The translations under genes were made by a program, and so were the position numbers. Of a DNA stretch of 64,000 nt, positions 11,440 through 20,489 are shown piece by piece. Position 1 is the stretch's first letter. Every line of letters starts with the position of its first letter. Source of the stretch: Flaveria trinervia (taxonomy: Eukaryota > Streptophyta > Magnoliopsida > Asterales > Asteraceae); NCBI GenBank assembly GCA_025506515.1, contig CM046442.1, forward strand, positions 60,373,376 to 60,437,375, in the 5' to 3' direction. The notes beneath the pieces are model-generated. The model was not told the DNA's origin, searched no databases, and saw only the letters and a program-made list of their open reading frames with translations.

Positions 11440-12190
11440 TTAGAAACCTGTTCGAACTCTACTGTTACATGGTTTCCCGACACCAGGGCCAACAACAATG
11501 TCACACCAGCTTGTCAAACTTAGAGAACTCCAAAACATACTATGGACCCGACTCTTTACAAGTTGGCAATGGTAAGTATCTTCCCATTCTCCATATTGGT
11601 TCCTCTAAAAGTTCCTCAGCCCACAAAACACTCGATCTTTCAAATATTCTTCATGCCCTTGCCATAAAAAATAATCTCTTGTATGTTCAACAATTTTGTC
11701 TTGAAAGTTGAAAATAACGTTTTCTTTGAATCACTCTTCCTTTTTGTTGTGAAGGACACGTCTACACACACTATCCTACTCACGGGCCCAATGATCATGG
11801 TATACTCCATTCGCCTACAACAACTCAAATTCATTCCAAAGATCACATTCACAGCCACTAGAGCATCTTCCACTCTTTGGCATCAAAGAATCGGACATCC
11901 ACATCGTGTTTTTAATTCTATTATTTCTACTTGTTTTTTACTGTTTCAAATAAATGTCTTCATTATTTTGAATTTGATTTATTATGATGTTTGGGGGCCT
12001 GCCCCACAATTATCTTTTGATGGTTATAGGTTTTTTATGTTATGTGTTGATTATCATTCACGTTATATGTGGTTCTTTCCTTTAGCTTATAAATCAGATG
12101 TATATTCTACGTTCAAAAGTTTTGTCACCATGGTAGAACGCCAAGTTTTGTCACCATGGTAGAACACCAAGTTTTGTCACCATGGTAGAA
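11440..12190 (+). pseudogene. Copia I protease and integrase fragments
   Basis: TVTWFPDTRANNNVT at about 11464 is the aspartic protease site with the usual Asp-Thr-Gly changed to Asp-Thr-Arg. From 11840 the integrase follows: LWHQRIGHPH (zinc-binding His pair), then DVWGPAP and FMLCVDYHSRYMWFFPL. It ends in a 26-bp triplicated repeat, where the rest of the integrase and the RT are deleted. Confidence 0.75.
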
Positions 12191-12198
12191 CGCAAATC
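12121..12198 (+). repeat. 26-bp tandem triplication
   Basis: Three copies of a 26-bp unit containing TTTGTCACCATGGTAGAAC start at 12121, 12147 and 12173. They lie exactly at the integrase/RNase H deletion joint. Confidence 0.9.
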
Positions 12199-12390
12199 CT
12201 GTGTTTCATGCACGCAAAACATGTTGAGGTAGACTTTATTTCATTAGAGAAAAGGTAGCTAGTGGTAAACTAAATTTTCAATTCATATCCACAAATGATC
12301 AAGTTGTTGATGTCTTCACAAATTCTCTATCAACACAAAGGTTTTTGTTTCTACGGTCCAAGCTGCAGGTCGTTTCCCGCCCTTAGCTTG
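12199..12390 (+). pseudogene. Copia I RNase H C-terminal tail
   Basis: Reads KHVEVDFHFIREKVASGKL and then STNDQVVDVFTNSLSTQRF, the conserved end of Copia RNase H, immediately before the polypurine tract. Confidence 0.7.
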
Positions 12391-12398
12391 CGGGGGAT

Positions 12399-12570
12399 TG
12401 TTAGATTAATGATTGTACTTAACATTTAATATATTTAGGAGGTACTAAAGTGTAATATCAATCACTATATAGAGCCTTATGTATTAAGAATATTCATCAG
12501 ATCAATTACAATTCTTTCCAAACTATATCATACGGTTTGACTGTTCAACGGTTTGACTGTTCAACACAAT
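12399..12570 (+). repeat. 3' LTR of Copia I
   Basis: Starts TGTTAGATTAATG after the purine tract. Its tail has a short duplication of CGGTTTGACTGTTCAA. The right border is approximate. Confidence 0.7.
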
Positions 12571-12729
12571 AGCAGGCTGTAAAAATAATGTTTTGGGCTT
12601 ACAAGGAGGCACTATTTATGTTGGAACTTACTACATTTAAATTACATGTCTAAAAGTAACTCTTTGTTAGGGAAATAAGCATTTAATAACTGCATAAGAG
12701 TATACAAACACATAATTGTGATTACAAAC

Positions 12730-12858
12730 CTGCTTTTTAGATGGTAATGCTTTTACTGACACTTGTTGGGGTGCACCATCAGGAACACTAACACAATTCA
12801 GTATTCCAGCCTGATCCATTGATAGCTTATCATTTCCCCTTCGACCTACTATCACCAT
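12730..12858 (-). pseudogene. Twinkle-like exon 9 (TOPRIM Glu motif disrupted)
   Basis: Reads GNDKLSMDQAGILNCVSVPD and on to LPSKKQ; donor CAG|GTTTGT at 12730/12729. The usual VEGE TOPRIM motif is present only in a shifted frame (GTCGAAGGGGAA) and reads Val-Gly-Arg-Arg-Gly in the continuous frame, as if +1 and -1 indels compensate. The acceptor is not a clean AG at the expected place, so the left end of the coding part is approximate. Confidence 0.75.
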
Positions 12859-12942
12859 TTAAGTACCATCATCACATACATCTACAAAGAACTGTAGCTA
12901 ATAACTGAAGAAATCAAATTGGCTAAGAGTTATTACTATAAC

Positions 12943-13001
12943 ATGGTATTTCCTTCCTTTATGCCATCAAGCCCATATAATATTCTTTCTCCATGTTTTG
13001 C
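12943..13001 (-). CDS. Twinkle-like exon 8
   Basis: 59 nt; acceptor ACCTCAG, phase 0 start. Encodes AKHGERILYGLDGIKEGNT plus two bases. Donor AT|GTTATA is weak, and the acceptor of exon 9 is unclear. Confidence 0.75.
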
Positions 13002-13160
13002 CTGAGGTTTTATAGCACAAGCTCCTTTATTTAGGATGCTATACAAATCCATGCATCTTTTTTTATATTTAACAAATTGAACATGAAACACCATCAAAGA
13101 AACATGATAATGACTTTGAATAAAATCAGAATTTCAGATAACTTTTTGCTTAATCCCAAC

Positions 13161-13244
13161 CTGCCAAAACTTTCTGTTTGTTATGCTGCGAAACTTACAG
13201 TTGACAATTTCTCCATTCCTTCTATATGTATAAGCTATCACATT
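13161..13244 (-). CDS. Twinkle-like exon 7
   Basis: 84 nt, 28 codons, phase 0 at both ends. Acceptor TGAACAG, donor CAG|GTTGGG. Encodes NVIAYTYRRNGEIVNCKFRS and ends NRKFWQ, matching the conserved RNA polymerase-like segment of Twinkle primases. Confidence 0.85.
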
Positions 13245-13496
13245 CTGTTCATACCAAAGAAGAAATGGTTACTTAAATTAAGAGAATGTAACAGATTTAT
13301 TGGACTTCCATGTAATAAATGGTTTAGGAGACACTAAGATAGGCATAAATCAACAAGAAAAAGAAGGTGATATATACAAGTGACAAGAAAGTATGGTCAA
13401 AGTTGATATAGATAAAGTGGCAAAAAATCACTAATTTTTGTTATAAATCTGAAGCATTGTAGTTACAAGCATTAAAGGTAGTATTTCAACACATAC

Positions 13497-13576
13497 CTTA
13501 TCATCCATCATTTGCATAACAGCATTCTTCAGCATATTTCTGCCGAAATCATTCGCTCAGCAAAGTAACTAATTAG
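13497..13576 (-). pseudogene. Twinkle-like exon 6 (frameshift)
   Basis: 80 nt; acceptor GCTTCAG, donor AAG|GTATGT. LISYFAERMISAE follows exon 5 in phase 0 across an 11-kb intron. The frame then breaks by one missing base before KNAVMQMMDDK. Confidence 0.8.
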
Positions 13577-13749
13577 CTGAAGCATATAACAAAAAGAAAT
13601 ACTAGTTAGTGAAGGTGTACAAACAAATCTAGAAGGAAAAATTAAAAGCAGAAGCATTCTAATGAATATTGACCGTATGACTAGATTTGAACCAGAGACC
13701 TCACATGTGAAGTAAATAATCACACCCTTGCCCTATGGTTTATATTAAT

Positions 13750-14200
13750 TCAAAAACACTTGTCATGTTGGAGGGCTTTAGCCACAAAGCTTAAGAACCA
13801 AGTATAAGCAGATTGGGAAGGGGCTGTTCTAGAACGAAAAGTATCATAAGCAGATTGGGAAGGGGCTGTTTGGGGTCGTTTAGACTGCCTGGTGAAGGTT
13901 TGTGTGGGTTGTTCAGGTTGTGGAAATGTAACAGAAGGTTCTGATGGAACTGTAGGGGCTATAGGAGTGGAGGGTCTGCTAGGCCAGAAAATAGGGTTGA
14001 TAATTGCTGGATCAGTGAGAAATTTATAGACTGAGGTAGGTGGGTTTTGGAGATTTGAAAAAAGGAAACTGGTTTCATCAAAGACATGTCTGGAGATGAT
14101 TATTTGACGAGTTTGAAGATTAAAGCACTTGTACCCCCGATGATTGGTTGGGTGTCCAAGAAAAACAGACGGAGTGGGCCGGTTTTGGAGCTTTCGGATG
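13750..14200 (-). pseudogene. Copia J integrase C-terminal domain and linker
   Basis: The frame includes VFLGHPTNHRGYKCFNLQTR and SRHVFDETSF, the SH3-like domain that follows Copia integrase. A Pro/Ser/Thr-rich linker follows. A 23-base direct repeat (AGCAGATTGGGAAGGGGCTG plus) occurs twice near 13807 and 13850. Confidence 0.75.
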
Positions 14201-14218
14201 GTGGTGGGCATGGTTTTA

Positions 14219-14380
14219 AAAATCGGTCGAGGCGGACGCCTCAAGGCGAAGCGGACAAGAAACGCACTTGAGGCAGCGCTTCACAGGGAACGATTGGTAC
14301 GTACGCCTCATGTACTGAGGCGGATCGTGGCGCGGGTGAGGCGGTGCGTACATCCAAGGCGTACGCTTGGGCGGGAACCA
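14219..14380. repeat. left subterminal GAGGC motif cluster of hAT K
   Basis: Repeated GAGGCG / CGCCTC in both orientations, mirrored at 17790-17865. Known hAT transposases bind short subterminal repeats, so these are candidate binding sites. Confidence 0.6.
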
Positions 14381-14454
14381 AATTAGAAAGAAAAATTATA
14401 AATTAAAAATAACCGATCCCTAACCTAAAATAGAAAATGGGGTCTGGAAACCCT

Positions 14455-14710
14455 AATTAGAGTTGCGAACCCCCATCGGTAGTAGCAGCCGAGAGTCGAG
14501 AGTCGAGACTTCGCACCCCCATCGGTCGAGTAGCACCAGTCGAGACTTCGCACGCCCTTCACACCCCCATCGGCAGTCGCGATTGAGGAGCAGCAGCCGA
14601 CAGTCGGCAGTCGCGATTGAGGAGCGCAGTCGCGATTGAGGAGCAGCAGTCTTCATCGGCGAGTCGGCAGTTGTGATTGAGGAGTGCAGTCGCGATTAAG
14701 AGTGACGAGT
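14455..14710 (+). repeat. GC-rich imperfect repeats in hAT K leader
   Basis: Recurrent CAGTCGCGATTGAGGAG and GTCGAGACTTCGCAC units upstream of the transposase. It may be promoter or leader. No function shown. Confidence 0.6.
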
Positions 14711-15293
14711 GAGTTTATGTTGTTTGTATTTTGCAGTATTTTGCTTGAACACTATTAAAATTGCTAAGTGGAGAAAATATACTACTTTAGAATTAGTGTG
14801 TTGTTTGTATGGGTTTGGTTTAACATAGAAAGTAGTGTATACTAGTATACTACCATAAATCTACTTGGATAACATAGAAATTAGTAGTTTAGTATTTTGT
14901 ATACTACTTTAGAACTAGTGTGTTGTTAGTATCGGTTTAGTTTAAGGTTTATTAGTTTATGCACTAGAATGTAGATTTGTAAAGTGAACAGAACAAAAGG
15001 AATTTGATTTGTATGCTCTAAGATTCTAAGTGTACCCTTGTGTGATTTGTTAGTTGTTACTTACTTTAGAATTAAATGTATTTTTGTATATTTTTTATCT
15101 TAAAAGATTGAAGATTGGTATCATTGTATGCTACTTTATAATTAGTGTGTATATTGGTTTAAGGTTTATACTTTATATACTACATTTATGAATTGTTAAT
15201 ATGTATATACTGGAATTTGTGTGTAGATTGTGATTGGTTTAAGTGTACTCATGTTGAACTTTTGTTTTTTTATGTATATAGTTTTTTTACGAT

Positions 15294-15560
15294 GGTTGGT
15301 AAAGGTACTGCAAGAAAGATCCGGCTTGGAAGTACGGGGAAGAAATTGAGGTACCTCCACAAGGTGGCAAAAAGGGTTACAAGTATCTAAAATGCAAGTT
15401 TTGTAGTAAAGTTATTAAAGGAGGAGTGAAAAGAATGAAGGATCATCTCGCTGGCACACATAAAGATGCCATGCCTTGTGCCAATGTACCCCTGAAGTAC
15501 ATGATGAAATGAAGCAATATTTGAAGCGGTTTCAGGATGCAAAGTTTGCTGCCTAACGAA
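15294..15560 (+). pseudogene. hAT K transposase, BED zinc-finger region
   Basis: Reads KYLKCKFCSKVIKGG then RMKDHLAGTHKDAMPC: CxxC and HxxxxH of a BED DNA-binding finger. A frameshift near 15490 and a stop near 15555 (AAFAA then TAA) separate it from the rest. An intron-like AT-rich segment lies upstream. Confidence 0.75.
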
Positions 15561-15746
15561 ACTTTGAAGAAAATGTAGGAAGTGGAGCATATTATAGCAG
15601 TGCAGGAAGTATTGATCCACGTGCTACCTCTAGGGGTGTTAGGGGGCCAATGAATCGGTTTGTGGGGGTGCAAAAGATAGCGAAGAAGAATTACTCCCGA
15701 CCGAAAAAATGACACCATCGAGTGCAAAAGAGCATCGAAACAGAGT

Positions 15747-17020
15747 TTGTTTGGATATTGGAAGATTTTTTTTGAGAATGGAATACCGTTTAACGTAGCA
15801 ACTAGTCCATCTTTTACTAGTATGCTACGTTCAGTTGGGAACTTCGGCCGAGGATTGAAGCCCCCTACTATGCATGAGTTAAGGACTTGGATCCTTAAGG
15901 AAGAAGTTAACACGACCACTACAATGGTGGAGGACATAAAAGCTACATGGAAGACCACCGGGGTTTCTTTATTAGATGGTTGGTCAGACATGAGAAATAG
16001 AAGTTTGATTAACTTTTTGGTCAACAATCAATATGGTACAGTTTTTTTGAGAACTGTTGATGCATCAGATTGTATAAAAAATGCTAAAAAAAATTTCAAG
16101 TTACTTGATGAAGTTGTTCAAGAGATCAGTGAAGATATTGTAGTTCAAGCAGTGACCGACAATGCTAGTGCATATAAAGCTGTTGGAGCATTGTTAATGG
16201 AGAAGAGAAAAAGCTTGTATTGGACCCCGTGTGCCGCCCATTGCATTGATTTGATGCTTGAAGATATCGGTAATTTGGTGCAACATAAAACTGCTTTCTT
16301 AAAGCAAAAAAAGTTAGCAATTTTATCTATAACCATCAATGGGTGTTGAGTTTAGCCCGAAAAATTTTAAAGAAAGACCTTCTTCAACAAGCTGCCACAA
16401 GATTCGCCACGGCATTTTTGACTATACAAAGTATTTATGAATCGAAAGACGCTTTACAACAAATGTTTGTTTCAACCGAATGGGTGACATGTGCTTGGGC
16501 TAAGAAAGCTGATGGAAAAGAGGTTAAAAAAATAATCATGGACGAGAGAAGCTTTTGGCCTAGTGTGGTTTATTCCATTAAAACCACAATGCCACTTGTT
16601 GAAGTTTTGAGAATTGTTGATGGGGAGCAAACACCAGCCATGGGATTTATTTATGGAGCGATGAATAGTTGTAAAGAAAAAATAGCAAAGAACTTGGATA
16701 ACAATCTCTCTTCTTATAAAGAGACATGGGACATCATTGATAAAAGATGGGAGTTCCAAATGCATCGTGATTTACATGCGGCTGCATACTACTTAAATCC
16801 ACAATATCGATGGAGTCCCAATGTTTCTGAGCATCCGGAGATCAAGCGAGGATTATATGATGTTATGGATAGACTCACTAAACATCCTAGTGTTTATTTA
16901 AAGATCGAAGATCAACTAATCACGTATAAAGAAAAAAGGGGACTATTTGGATATAGAGGTTCTTGGCAACACACCAGACACGTCCACCGGGTAAATTATT
17001 TGTTGATAATTTTATTATAG
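15747..17020 (+). pseudogene. hAT K transposase, DUF659 and central region
   Basis: Two long overlapping frames (15747-16349 and 16343-17020). The first has the DUF659 part of the RNase H-like core: SLLDGWSDMRNRSLINFLV, VTDNASAYKAVGA and LYWTPCAAHCIDLMLEDIG. The second continues with ATRFATAFLTIQSIYESK and RDLHAAAYYLNPQYRW. The join at about 16310 looks like a one-base indel in an A run. Apart from that this part is largely open, suggesting a fairly young copy. It ends at a probable intron (about 16990-17070). Confidence 0.85.
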
Positions 17021-17070
17021 TTTGTATATTATATAAATTAAATTATTCATTAATTTATATAAATATATAG

Positions 17071-17596
17071 TTACATGGTGGGGCGAATATGGAGATGAGA
17101 CTCCCGAACTCAAGGCTTTTGTGATAAAAGTTTTGGGTCTTACATGTTCCGCTTTGGCTTGTGAATGTAATTGGAGTACTTTTAATCAAGTCCATACGAA
17201 GAGATGAAACCGGTTGACAACCAAAAGAATGAACAACTTGGTCTACATTATGTACAATAAAAAGTTGAGGCAAAATTCTTGAAGAAGACTACTTTAAAAG
17301 AAGAAGATGATCCATTGGTTGTTGAAAATGTATTGTCTGATGATGAGTGGTTAGCTGACCCAATTGATACCGATGAAGAGGAATTTGGAGGTGGCGATGC
17401 AGGTGTGGACGAAGGTGGCAGAACATGTGGGGAGGGAAGTAGCGGTGTAGGTGGAAGTTCATCATCTAGGAAAAGAAAAAGCATTCAAATAGAATTGAGT
17501 GACGAGGATGAGGATGAAGATGGTGAAACGAATTCAGTAGAAGAAAATGCTACTAAGGATAACAAGTTAAAAAGTGATGCCTTTTATGTTGTTTGA
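17071..17596 (+). pseudogene. hAT K transposase, hATC dimerisation domain and acidic tail
   Basis: TWWGEYGDETPELKAF and CNWSTFNQVHTKR are the hAT dimerisation domain. One in-frame TGA at 17205 follows. The frame then runs 17279-17596 as an Asp/Glu-rich tail with a basic RKRK cluster. Confidence 0.8.
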
Positions 17597-17890
17597 AGTT
17601 GAATTAGATTACAAACTTTTAATGTGTGCTTAATTTCGTATCTATTTTATGTTTTAGACTTTGTGATACGTTATGTGTGATGACTTTTAAATTTGATGAT
17701 GAATTTGCTTAGGAATATGCTTTGTTTGATGTTTTAGTATATATTATTTTTATAAGATATATAATTTTTCTATTTATTTATTATTTCTGCCTCGAGTGTA
17801 CGCCTCGTTTCGCCTCGAGGCTTACGCCTCGTAAGGCGTAGGGAAAACGCCTCAAGGCTCGTTTCCGTACTTTTAAACCTGGGTGGTGGG

Positions 17891-18510
17891 AGGGAACAAT
17901 GGATAACAAAGGCAACCAAATACACGTAAGGATGTGTATAAAGGTGAGCGGTTGTATAGGAGATGAGTGGGTATGAGGTTATTGAATAGTTTACTAGGAA
18001 GAATGTTTAGGCAATAGGTTGCATGTTGTAGAGCATGGTGCCAAAAATTGGCTGGAACAAAGGAGTGGGCTAGCATGGTGCGGATAATGTTGTTGATTGA
18101 ATGAATTTTCCGTTCGGCTTTCCCGTTTTGAGGGGATGTGTGGGGACAAGAAAAACGGAATTGAAGACCGTGAGTTGAGCAAAAGGTATGAAATTGGTTG
18201 TTATCATATTCGCCGCCATTATCACATTGTAGAGTTTTTATATTGTGATTGAATTGTGTTTTTATAAGAGTATAGAACCGAGAAACATTTGAAAGACTTG
18301 TGACTAATTAGCAAGAGGATACGTCCATAAAAAAATTGTTTTGTCATCCAAGAATAAGCGGTAATACCTATGACCTCCCGCACTTGAGACGGGGGAGGTC
18401 CATAAATCACTATGCACAATATCAAAAGGCAAATACGTAAAGGACGTTGAATTAGAAAAAGGAAATTTAAATTGTTTCCCAAACACACAAGATGAACAAA
18501 CAGAATTCAA
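17891..18510 (-). pseudogene. Copia J integrase core
   Basis: Minus-strand pieces CSSCVFGKQFKFPF, FDIVHSDLWTSPV and FWHHALQHATYCLNILPSK are the zinc end and catalytic core of a Copia integrase, in two or three frames. The sequence continues across the hAT insertion into 14200-13750. Confidence 0.75.
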
Positions 18511-18910
18511 ATTTTTAGAGTTGGAAGAAAAAGAAATAATGTTTTAATGAATTTAAAATTGAGTTGTTGGATGCCCGAGTCGTTGGTGCCACAAATCTTG
18601 AGTGATGGAAACAAAAGCAGTTGGAGATGTGATGTGAGACGGTGACTGAAAGGTGAGTGGGTAGAGATCCCCGGTACTGTCACATCGGGGAATGGGTCAA
18701 ATTCGATAAAATATTATTATCGGTGGTTAGTCTACGAACAAATAGAAGATTTTTAATAATATTTGGAACATGAAGAACGTTGCGAAGGGTTAAAGGTGGA
18801 AAAGGGTGGGGTAGAGTTTGATGTCCCGTACCTTGGATTGGAATCTTAGACCCATTTCCAACAATAATATTTCGAAAAGGACCCTTATTAATATAGGACG
18901 CAAAGTTACC

Positions 18911-19444
18911 TCAGGAGTGCATCATATGAGATGTCGCCCCAGTGTCCATGTACCAATTTTGATCGGGTGGGTGCATGGCCATGGTGTGGAATGCTTGCTC
19001 GAGTTCAGTAGGGGTGTAAGTGGCTTCTGAAGTTGTATAGGCCTGAGCTGGTCTGCTGCCAAGAATATCAAGTCCAGGGCTCCGTTGTGGGCTGTGAGAC
19101 TGTTTGCCTGGGCCGTAAGGCTGAGTGGGATAGGGGCAAGGAGGGTGGTGAATAGGCCCACGGGGGTGGGCTGGGCCACTGGTTGTTGTTCCTTGGGCTG
19201 TTGTAGTTCCAAGTAGACTGTTGCAATCCACGGCCCCGACTGCCATGGGACCTACCTCGGATGATCTTGGGGTCGATGTGATCATAAACTTCAAAGGCTC
19301 TGCAGTGGATACGAAAGAGTTCTGCCCAGGAGTTATAGTGCCCGCTTTCCATCTCCAAGGTGAATGGAATAAAGTTTTTGATGTTGGAAACAGCAAGGTG
19401 GATTTTGTCCATGGCGTAGTGGAACAAGGGTTGGAGGTGAACAA
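18911..19444 (-). pseudogene. Copia J gag C-terminus and protease
   Basis: Open frame of 177 codons. Gly/Pro/Ser/Thr-rich gag tail, then WYMDTGATSHM, an intact Asp-Thr-Gly protease site at its end. Earlier residues resemble gag (FIPFTLEMESGHYNSWAELF in an overlapping frame at 19350-19390). Confidence 0.65.
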
Positions 19445-19563
19445 GAGGGGGAGGGGGAGGTGAACAAGAATTTCCTGTAGTGGAACCTTAAGCAGAATGT
19501 GGTTTACAGGAAGACAGGTCGTCTGTCAAAAGAGAAAGGGAGATGGCTGCAGGTTGGGGCAAC

Positions 19564-19577
19564 TGGCTCGATACCAT
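19564..19577 (-). other. primer-binding site of Copia J
   Basis: On the minus strand ATGGTATCGAGCCA, close to the initiator-Met tRNA complement, adjoining the LTR. Confidence 0.6.
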
Positions 19578-19936
19578 ATAAGCTGTAATATTTTCTGTCT
19601 TCTCATTCACAATCACATCATATATATACAAGAGATTTCCTGTAGTTTAGCTATTTACCAAAACTACAGCATTGAATACAAATTATTCAGTTGTCTATAA
19701 TATAAATAATCTGCAGCTTATAATACAGCTGTGACTGATAATCTATTCCTACAATTCTTGCTAATCACCAAATCTGCAGTACAAGAGATTTCCTGTAGTT
19801 TAGCTATTTACCAAAACTACAGCATTGAATACAAATTATTCAGTTGCCTATAATATAAATAATCTGCAGCTTATAATACAGTTGTGACTGATAATCTATT
19901 CCTACAATTCTTGCTAATCACCAAATCTGCAGTACA
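19578..19936 (-). repeat. 5' LTR of Copia J with 153-bp tandem duplication
   Basis: Minus orientation; begins TGTACTGCAG at 19936. A 153-bp unit starting ACAAGAGATTTCCTG (plus strand) occurs at 19628 and again at 19781 with only a few differences. Confidence 0.65.
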
Positions 19937-19999
19937 GCTGTATATCTACTAAGTGGTTCAATCTAAAATATTATTAATAATATTAAGAATTGAATATGC

Positions 20000-20480
20000 A
20001 GTTTGGGGTTGCGGCAATGACCATACCCCTGGCCCCGACGACTTTAACTTCAAGTTCATCAAGCTTTTAATTCTTTGAATTGCGAGTACATTGATGTTGT
20101 CCTTCACCAAATGCATTTTCCGGCAAGATGAAAGGATTGAGTAAATAGGATTTTCAATTCGACTAGAACATAGGTGTTGGTGAATGGGCCCCTACGTTTG
20201 AATCCAAATGTACCTGTGGTGTAAGACAGGGGGATCCTTTCTCCCCTTTTATTTTTACATTGGCCATGGAAGCTTTCTGAAGCTTTGGTGGCTGCCCAAA
20301 TATGTAACACTATGTTAACAACGGAAGGCTTACATGATGTTAAAGTATCGTACCTCGGTGGTATATACATGATATTATTTTTAAAAGCTCTTCAGAGGCT
20401 TAAAGGCTTGGGCTAGAGTATTCAACTCCTTAGCACTATGAGATGAGCAGGAGATTCCTCTCAAAAGAATTGTTGGGCTG
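20000..20480 (+). pseudogene. L1-type LINE reverse transcriptase fragment a
   Basis: CGNDHTPGPDDFNFKFIK (about 20010-20065) and VRQGDPFSPF (about 20221-20250) are RT motifs of plant L1 elements. Heavily deleted and frameshifted. No poly-A tail or duplication identified. Confidence 0.65.
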
Positions 20481-20489
20481 AAAATATTA

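Larger units (their letters stand above)
9101..12570 (+). mobile_element. Copia element I, internally deleted
   Basis: Short related LTRs (about 9101-9246 and 12399-12570) share AGATTAATGATTGTA, GGAGGTACTAAAGTGTAATA and CATACGGTTTGACT. A primer-binding-like TGATATCAGAGCC follows the first, and a purine-rich GCGGGGGATTG precedes the second. Inside are gag, protease, integrase and the RNase H tail, all with stops. Reverse transcriptase is missing. Two MITEs are inserted in the gag part. Confidence 0.8.
14209..17882 (+). mobile_element. hAT element K, nearly complete
   Basis: 3.67 kb flanked by exact 8-bp duplications GTGGTGGG (14201-14208 and 17883-17890) inside the Copia J integrase. Terminal repeats are CATGGTTTTAAAAATCGG and the complement of CCAGGTTTAAAAGTACGG. 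Subterminal regions (14219-14380 and 17790-17865) carry many GAGGC/GCCTC motifs. It encodes a BED-DUF659-hATC transposase with a few lesions. Confidence 0.9.
13750..19936 (-). mobile_element. Copia element J, 3'-truncated, split by hAT K
   Basis: Minus-orientation Copia fragment in Twinkle intron 5. Order from right to left: LTR (19578-19936), primer-binding site, gag remnant, protease (MDTGATSHM near 18930), integrase (18510-17883), hAT insertion, integrase C-terminal SH3-like part (14200-13750). RT, RNase H and 3' LTR are absent. Stops and frameshifts occur throughout. Confidence 0.75.

Noticed and set aside
17248..17484. Minus-strand Pro/Ser-rich ORF
   Set aside because: Opposite strand of the acidic tail of the hAT transposase.
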